The position numbers and the translations under genes were made by a program. From Prevotella sp. (lineage in GTDB: Bacteria; Bacteroidota; Bacteroidia; Bacteroidales; Bacteroidaceae), in assembly GCA_017428805.1 (NCBI GenBank), contig JAFRQC010000122.1:1-10454 (forward strand): a DNA stretch of 10,454 bases, in the 5' to 3' direction. Of the stretch, positions 7,541-10,454 are shown piece after piece. The notes under the pieces were generated by a model. The model was given only the letters and a program-made list of their open reading frames with translations, was not told the origin of the DNA and ran no database searches. How positions within the stretch are numbered: the first letter of the stretch is position 1; each line of letters opens with the position of its first letter.

Positions 7541-7650
7541 AAACCCTTGTCGTTGACATTCAGAAGCCTTGTTGTTCGCAACAGGAAGCCTTGTTGTTCC
7601 GAGCACGAAGCCTTGATAATCTTAGCGCGAAGCCTTATGACTCTTAGCAA
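7541..7650. repeat. Five direct repeats with exact 22-bp period in the HU leader
   Basis: Units start at 7541, 7563, 7585, 7607 and 7629. Units 2-5 share GAAGCCTT at identical phase; units 2 and 3 share GAAGCCTTGTTGTTC; unit 1 is degenerate (AAACCCTTGTCGTTG). The second half of each unit diverges. The period equals about two helical turns, so all units would face one side of the DNA. A 22-bp period is not a multiple of three and the stretch is not coding. It sits 40-150 bases upstream of the HU-like start, downstream of that gene's predicted promoter, and upstream of the divergent small gene. This array and the two promoters account for the 365-bp gap between 7501 and 7867. Confidence 0.85.
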
Positions 7651-7699
7651 CTGGCGTGTCTTCAAAATTCAAGCAAACGGGAATTCACTAATTCTGATG

Positions 7700-7730
7700 C
7701 AAAGTTACGAAAACTATCCATACGCTCCAA
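7700..7730 (-). promoter_or_regulatory. Promoter of the HU-like gene
   Basis: Minus strand: TAACTTTG (7700-7707) with TTG (7728-7730) upstream at a spacing of 20 bases, matching Bacteroidetes promoters. Transcription from here would include the whole 22-bp repeat array in the 5' leader. Confidence 0.55.
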
Positions 7731-7832
7731 GGAAAAAATCGAGCCAAAAACCGTTTTAGTCCTTATTAACAAATGAAAACTTAAAGCTCTCATTTTTATA
7801 AGAAAACATTCTTTCGTCTGCGATAATTTTCG

Positions 7833-7840
7833 TACCTTTG
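7833..7840 (+). promoter_or_regulatory. -7 box for the DUF4248-like gene
   Basis: TACCTTTG matches TAnnTTTG and lies 26 bases upstream of the ATG at 7867. The -33 region holds only a TTTC-like sequence near 7812. Confidence 0.6.
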
Positions 7841-7866
7841 TAGTGTAAAAATATCAAATATTTTAT

Positions 7867-8070
7867 ATGGCAAAAACAAGCATCAAACAGACCGGTATGT
7901 ACACAAAAGCGGAAGTCGCCAAGATGATCTTCCCCCATCTCCCGGCCCGCCAGGGCTGGAAGAAAATCAGTCTCGCCTTCGAAGGTAATGAATACCTGCG
8001 AGACCTCTTCCGCTCGCACAGACACCATGTCTATTATTCTGAGTTCAAATATATCCATGAGAGCCTATGA
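7867..8070 (+). CDS. Small DUF4248-like protein
   Basis: A 67-residue basic protein (MAKTSIKQTGMYTKAEVAKM at the N-terminus, ending EFKYIHESL). The pattern TKAEVAKMIFPHL, then a W-K motif (QGWKKISLAFEGNEYL) and a final Y-x-x-F/Y region resembles the DUF4248 family of Bacteroidales, small possibly helix-turn-helix-like proteins usually found next to HU-like genes. Here it is divergent from the HU-like gene across the shared repeat region, which supports the pairing. It has a good -7 box and no Shine-Dalgarno site. An 18-bp palindrome starts 6 bases after the stop codon. The ORF is convincing; the family name is moderately sure, and the function of the family is unknown to me. Confidence 0.6.
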   Translation: MAKTSIKQTGMYTKAEVAKMIFPHLPARQGWKKISLAFEGNEYLRDLFRSHRHHVYYSEFKYIHESL

Positions 8071-8076
8071 TCCCGT

Positions 8077-8094
8077 TTACCCCTATAGGGGTAA
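8077..8094. terminator. 18-bp perfect palindrome after the DUF4248-like gene
   Basis: TTACCCCTATAGGGGTAA is fully self-complementary and starts 6 bases after the stop codon. As RNA it would make a short hairpin (TTACCCC/GGGGTAA with a TATA loop). No T-tract follows, so it may be a protein site rather than a terminator. Confidence 0.4.
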
Positions 8095-8098
8095 GTGT

Positions 8099-8130
8099 CC
8101 TTACATTCTTACAACCTTACAACCTTACAG
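8099..8130 (-). repeat. Dispersed 8-mer-based repeat, copy B (left inverted end)
   Basis: Reverse complement of copies A and C over 32 bases, begins CCTTACATTC and ends CCTTACAG. It lies 28 bases past the DUF4248-like stop and reads in the same sense relative to that gene as copy A does relative to its upstream minus-strand gene. Confidence 0.92.
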
Positions 8131-8170
8131 AAACCTTCTTTTCAATGCCGTGGGGGCAGGGGGTCGCAAA

Positions 8171-8216
8171 GAGGATTTATATTTAAGTATTATATAATAC
8201 TTAAATATAAATCCTC
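8171..8216. repeat. Perfect 46-bp AT-rich palindrome
   Basis: Bases 8171-8193 (begin GAGGATTTATATTTAAG) are the exact reverse complement of 8194-8216. There is no spacer at the centre (TATTATATAATA). It would extrude as a cruciform or fold as a 20+ bp RNA hairpin on either strand. It is too AT-rich for a typical terminator stem apart from the GAGGA/TCCTC base, and no T-tract follows on the plus strand. Confidence 0.92.
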
Positions 8217-8285
8217 ACGGTTATTATATCAGTATTACCTCCCCATACTCACTTCCACCCCTCAAAACAGTAATGATGTACCCTC

Positions 8286-8319
8286 CTGTAAGGTTGTAAG
8301 GTTGTAAGAATGTAAGGTT
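8286..8319 (+). repeat. Dispersed 8-mer-based repeat, copy C (right inverted end)
   Basis: Identical over 34 bases to copy A at 6628-6661, including the variant third unit (TGTAAGAA). It is inverted relative to copy B. Confidence 0.92.
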
Positions 8320-8336
8320 TCGCTGTCTAAAGGAAA

Positions 8337-8366
8337 CCGCCGACATTCACATGCCGACGGCTTTTT
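8337..8366. terminator. Hairpin with tetraloop and T-tract
   Basis: CCGCCGACAT (8337-8346) pairs with ATGCCGACGG (8351-8360) around a 4-base loop, followed on the plus strand by CTTTTT. Plus-strand RNA would have two A-C mismatches. Minus-strand RNA would turn both into G-U wobbles, giving a continuous 10-bp stem with a GUGA (GNRA) loop, but with only TTTCC after it. The direction of action is ambiguous. Confidence 0.5.
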
Positions 8367-8463
8367 AATCATGTGTACCCCTTTGCCTACATTCCCATGC
8401 CAGCAAGGTAATAACTACTAACCTAAAACAATTTTGATTAACCTTTTGACAGGTGCAAAGATA

Positions 8464-8737
8464 ATGAAAATTGTCGATATCTCCAATTAGTTTGAGGATA
8501 ATTTGCAAAATTTTCACATTGAGAAGCGGCCCTTATAGAAGAGTTTATTGCCAACCAAATAAGTATGCCGTCGAGAAAAGAGACGGTTCTGAGCTTAGGC
8601 TTAATACCCTGTCTGCATCAGAATTGAAGCAGATCGTTAGTCATTATGGTCTTGAGAACCCGACAAAATTCGGTACTTTTATGGAACGTATGATGGATAT
8701 GGTAGATCATTTTAAAGAGCAGTCAGAGGCAAACTGA
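8464..8737 (+). pseudogene. Probable broken small gene spread over three frames, family unknown
   Basis: An ATG at 8464 opens MKIVDISN then a TAG, after which the same frame continues protein-like as FEDNLQNFHIEKRPL to 8538. A second frame from 8523 reads LIEEFIANQISMPSRK. A third frame, open to the TGA at 8737, reads EKRDGSELRLNTLSASELKQ, then YGLENPTKFGTFMERMMDMV and ends FKEQSEAN. The three pieces are consecutive, which suggests one ancestral reading frame of about 85-90 residues damaged by a stop and two frameshifts near 8524 and 8570. The third frame alone has no ATG before 8681. I do not recognise the family. It could instead be a short ORF using TTG at 8471. Confidence 0.4.
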
Positions 8738-8769
8738 TAGATATGACACAAGACGAAAGATGGCAAGCA

Positions 8770-8796
8770 TAAAAAAGGGGGCCACCTCTGTGGCCT
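8770..8796 (-). terminator. Terminator-like hairpin at the inner end of the IS remnant
   Basis: Minus strand: GGCCAC, AGAG loop, GTGGCC (8780-8795), then CCC and TTTTTT (8771-8776). This is a canonical intrinsic terminator directly after the transposase-like fragment, possibly the original 3' end signal of the IS. Confidence 0.65.
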
Positions 8797-8990
8797 ATCA
8801 GCCTACTGCGAAGTCCCAGGTGGGAGTCGATTACAGAGGACAGAATACGGTCAAATATGTCCAAAACGAAAAATATTCCGCCAAAAGCGCTGATTTTCTC
8901 AGATTTTTGTTGTACCTTTGCCGTGTCATTGATGATTTTGCTTGTCTTGATTTGCAGCACTAAGGTAAGTGAAAAATCTGACATGGCCAA
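8793..8990 (-). pseudogene. Truncated IS1380-family-like transposase, N-terminal fragment
   Basis: Minus-strand translation contains AKVQQKSEKISAFGGIFFVL, then FDRILSSVIDSHLGLRS. This strongly resembles the N-terminus of IS1380-family transposases of Bacteroidales (pattern MAKVxxKSEKIxxFGGIF...VIDSxLGLR). Resemblance ends near 8795, where a hairpin replaces the rest of the expected ~430-residue protein; none of the DDE catalytic domain is present. The expected start before AKV reads ACG rather than ATG, and the only upstream in-frame ATGs (8990, 8984) would add about 20 atypical residues. It is non-functional. Confidence 0.6.
8913..8920 (+). promoter_or_regulatory. Outward -7 box from the IS remnant toward the carboxylesterase gene
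   Basis: TACCTTTG matches TAnnTTTG and points to the gene at 9092; no other good -7 box is seen between it and the start codon. The -33 match is poor. It overlaps the antisense of the first transposase codons. IS elements of Bacteroides, including IS1380-family members, are known to supply outward promoters for downstream genes. Confidence 0.35.
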
Positions 8991-9078
8991 ATCCTGAGCC
9001 GCTCGGCTTTGCCGCTTGCCCCAGCAAGAACTTTTTGTTGCTCAGGTACTTATAAAGAAAGTTAAATTAAAGTGCTGC
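8954..9078 (+). other. Potential structured leader RNA upstream of the carboxylesterase gene
   Basis: GCAGCACT (8954-8961) pairs with AGTGCTGC (9071-9078), enclosing nested complementary pairs: GTAAGT/ACTTAT (8965-8970 with 9048-9053), CCTGAGC/GCTCAGG (8993-8999 with 9040-9046), CGGC/GCCG with a TTT loop (9004-9014) and AGCAA/TTGCT (9023-9027 with 9038-9042). The last overlaps CCTGAGC/GCTCAGG, so the two are partly exclusive. This may be IS-end structure rather than an RNA regulator of the gene. Confidence 0.35.
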
Positions 9079-9091
9079 GGAGTTTGGGATT

Positions 9092-10454
9092 ATGAAAATA
9101 ACAAAACAAAGGATGCTTGCTGCCATCCTGATGGGTGGCATGGTTACGGTGCTCACTTCATGCACTGACAGAGAGGACAACCCAGTACAGAAGCCTCAAA
9201 CTGCTGAGGAAAAGATGAAATCCCTATACGGTGAGAACAAAGAGATTACGAACGGTGATTTTGACCAATCGTTGGCCGTTAAGTGTATCAACGGCACCTT
9301 TGTCGGCAAAAAGACGGATGATCATGTCATTGCCTTCAAGGGTATTCCCTTTGTCGGTAAACAGCCTGTCGGTGACCTGCGTTGGAAAGCGCCCGTGGAT
9401 ATTGTACCGGATGACGGCGTCTATGAGGCGTATTACAATGGCAAAGCTCCCCGCCAGGATGGGAATACCTCCCAACTTGGAAGTCTTTACCCCCAAGGTG
9501 AAGACTGCTTATATCTGAACGTATGGAAGTCTGCTGAGGCGAGTACAGTGAAGAAACCGGTCATGGTGTGGATCCATGGTGGCGCCTTTGAAATCGGCGG
9601 AACGTCCGAACCACGTGAGGAATGCACCAATTTCGTCAAAGAGAATCCGGATGTCATCCTCGTTTCTATCGAGTACAGGCTCGGCATTTTCGGCTTCCTC
9701 CATCTCTCTCATCTTCCGGACGGCAAGGATTATCCTGACGCACAGAATCTGGGACTCCTGGATCAAATCATGGGCTTGAAGTGGGTTCACGAAAACATCG
9801 CGGCCTTTGGCGGCGATCCCGAGAATGTGACTATCTTCGGCCAGTCAGCAGGTGGCGGAAGCGTAACTGTGCTCCCTTTGGTAGAAGGCTCCCATAAGTA
9901 TTTCAAGAAGGTTATCGCCCAGAGCGGTAGCCCAGTCTTCACTAGGTCTTCGGAACAGGCTATCGACTGTACGAACAAGTTGATGGAAGCATTGGGCTGC
10001 AAGACCGTGGCAGACCTCCAGAAAGTCGATGTCGAGAAATTCTTAAAAACATCGGCCATAATCGCTTTGAGGATAATGCCAGAAAGGGACGGGAAATACT
10101 TGCCTCTTGACCCGTATGCGGCATACGAGAATGGCGTGGCAAAAGACATTGACATCATGCAGGGTTGCACTAAAGACGAGATGAATTATTTCATGGTTTT
10201 TATGGGCGGACCAGAGCCTTTCACTGCATGGGGGCTCGACCGCAAGGCAAAAGTAATCTCACAGATGACGGACGAAGAAAAAGCATTGGTTGAAAGTTTC
10301 TACAACGACATACCCGGAGAGAGTTATGAGAAAATTTGCCGCCTCTACGACCAAGGCTGGTTTATAGCACCCCTCATCAGACTGTCTGAGTGTCAGACAA
10401 TGGGCGGCGGCAAGTCGTTCACCTATCTCTTCACGCCCGAATCATCAATACCAT
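9092..10454 (+). CDS. Carboxylesterase type B lipoprotein, C-terminus beyond window
   Basis: A serine esterase of the carboxylesterase/cholinesterase family, predicted to be membrane-anchored on the outer face of a membrane. The start gives a lipoprotein signal (MLAAILMGGMVTVLTSC, lipobox LTSC, Cys24). The 454 visible residues include the family signatures: EDCLYLNVW (Glu137 onward), the oxyanion-hole motif WIHGGAF, and the nucleophile elbow FGGDPENVTIFGQSAGG with Ser252. Glu363 in GCTKDEMNYF is the likely catalytic acid. The catalytic His and the end of the protein lie past the right edge. A possible GGAG ribosome site lies at 9079-9082. Directly upstream is the IS1380-like remnant, so expression may depend on IS-borne sequence. 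The ester substrate is unknown; acyl groups on polysaccharide or xenobiotic esters are possibilities only. Confidence 0.88.
   Translation, partial: MKITKQRMLAAILMGGMVTVLTSCTDREDNPVQKPQTAEEKMKSLYGENKEITNGDFDQSLAVKCINGTFVGKKTDDHVIAFKGIPFVGKQPVGDLRWKAPVDIVPDDGVYEAYYNGKAPRQDGNTSQLGSLYPQGEDCLYLNVWKSAEASTVKKPVMVWIHGGAFEIGGTSEPREECTNFVKENPDVILVSIEYRLGIFGFLHLSHLPDGKDYPDAQNLGLLDQIMGLKWVHENIAAFGGDPENVTIFGQSAGGGSVTVLPLVEGSHKYFKKVIAQSGSPVFTRSSEQAIDCTNKLMEALGCKTVADLQKVDVEKFLKTSAIIALRIMPERDGKYLPLDPYAAYENGVAKDIDIMQGCTKDEMNYFMVFMGGPEPFTAWGLDRKAKVISQMTDEEKALVESFYNDIPGESYEKICRLYDQGWFIAPLIRLSECQTMGGGKSFTYLFTPESSIP

Larger units (their letters stand above)
8099..8317. mobile_element. MITE-like element: 219 bp with perfect 32-bp inverted ends and a 46-bp internal palindrome
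   Basis: The left end (8099-8130) and right end (8286-8317) are exact reverse complements over 32 bases. Each consists of four 8-base units. The interior has no convincing ORF but holds a perfect 46-bp palindrome at 8171-8216 and a G-rich run near 8150-8165. A solo copy of the same terminal sequence lies at 6628-6661. No clear target-site duplication is visible, so the alternative is a structured intergenic repeat rather than a transposable unit. This element, the palindrome before it and the hairpin after it are what the gene-free stretch 8071-8463 contains. Confidence 0.5.
8770..9090 (-). mobile_element. IS1380-like insertion sequence remnant (5' end plus possible 3' terminator)
   Basis: The segment holds the 5' non-coding end and first ~45 codons of an IS1380-family-like transposase, then a terminator hairpin. 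A full element would be about 1.6-1.7 kb, so most is missing. The outer boundary is placed near 9090 because the sequence up to AGTTTGGGATT matches what I remember as the conserved upstream flank of such transposases in Bacteroidales; that is recollection, not a search. GCAGCACT recurs inverted inside (8954-8961 against 9071-9078). No matching inverted end is seen near 8770, so the left boundary is uncertain. Confidence 0.5.

Noticed and set aside
7541..7650. CRISPR array
   Set aside because: The 22-bp period leaves no spacers of the usual 26-40 bp, unit ends are degenerate, and no cas genes are nearby.
7490..7759. Plus-strand ORF of 89 codons covering the 22-bp repeats
   Set aside because: The repeat period is not a multiple of three, the start lies inside the HU-like gene, and the translation has no domain-like pattern.
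8150..8165. G-rich run sharing GGGGGCAGGGG with the terminator near 6902-6914
   Set aside because: The 11-base match is low complexity and has no matching flank, so a shared origin is not supported.
6628..8317. Composite transposon spanning copies A and C of the 8-mer repeat
   Set aside because: A and C are direct copies, but the interval carries HU-like, membrane and DUF4248-like genes typical of a chromosomal island and no transposase, so the pairing is more likely incidental.
8760..8963. Plus-strand ORF of 67 codons over the IS remnant
   Set aside because: It overlaps the transposase-like fragment on the opposite strand, has no motif, and begins at the internal ATG of the short MTQDERWQA peptide in another frame.

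Overview
The window looks like a chromosomal stretch from a Bacteroidales bacterium, most likely a gut Prevotella or Bacteroides relative. The evidence is: promoters of the Bacteroidetes type (-7 box TAnnTTTG), few Shine-Dalgarno sites, secreted and lipoprotein carbohydrate-active enzymes, a Prevotella/Bacteroides-style C-terminal tail (DLQGRRL...GFYI.KGKK), an HU-like DNA-binding protein next to small Bacteroidales-type proteins, and an IS1380-like transposase remnant. Genus is inferred, not shown.

Positions 1-6524 hold a GC-rich carbohydrate-degradation block. A GH5-type lipoprotein glycosidase (minus, running off the left edge) is divergent from a two-gene operon of GH43 enzymes (plus). 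The first GH43 enzyme carries a CBM6-like region and an extra C-terminal domain; the second carries a ricin-like C-terminal domain. A perfect 36-bp palindrome, probably a bidirectional terminator, separates this operon from a convergent secreted alpha/beta hydrolase (minus). Together these genes suggest hemicellulose breakdown (arabinoxylan, arabinan or a similar polymer), with the esterase/lipase-like enzyme possibly removing acyl groups. No SusC/SusD pair or regulator lies in the window.

Positions 6600-8370 form an AT-richer accessory segment. A small two-helix membrane protein and an HU-like protein are on the minus strand, and a DUF4248-like small protein diverges on the plus strand. Non-coding structure is dense here. 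Five direct repeats with an exact 22-bp period lie in the predicted HU leader. Three identical copies of a 32-34 bp repeat built from 8-mers are present; two of them form perfect 32-bp inverted ends around a 219-bp segment that contains a perfect 46-bp palindrome. Further hairpins follow.

Positions 8460-9091 are a graveyard: a small gene apparently broken across three frames, then the 5' end of an IS1380-like transposase (minus) ending in a terminator-like hairpin. The outward-facing end of this remnant reaches almost to the start codon of a carboxylesterase type B lipoprotein gene (plus, running off the right edge). It carries both a promoter-like box and potential RNA structure directed at that gene.

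All family names come from motif reading without database searches.
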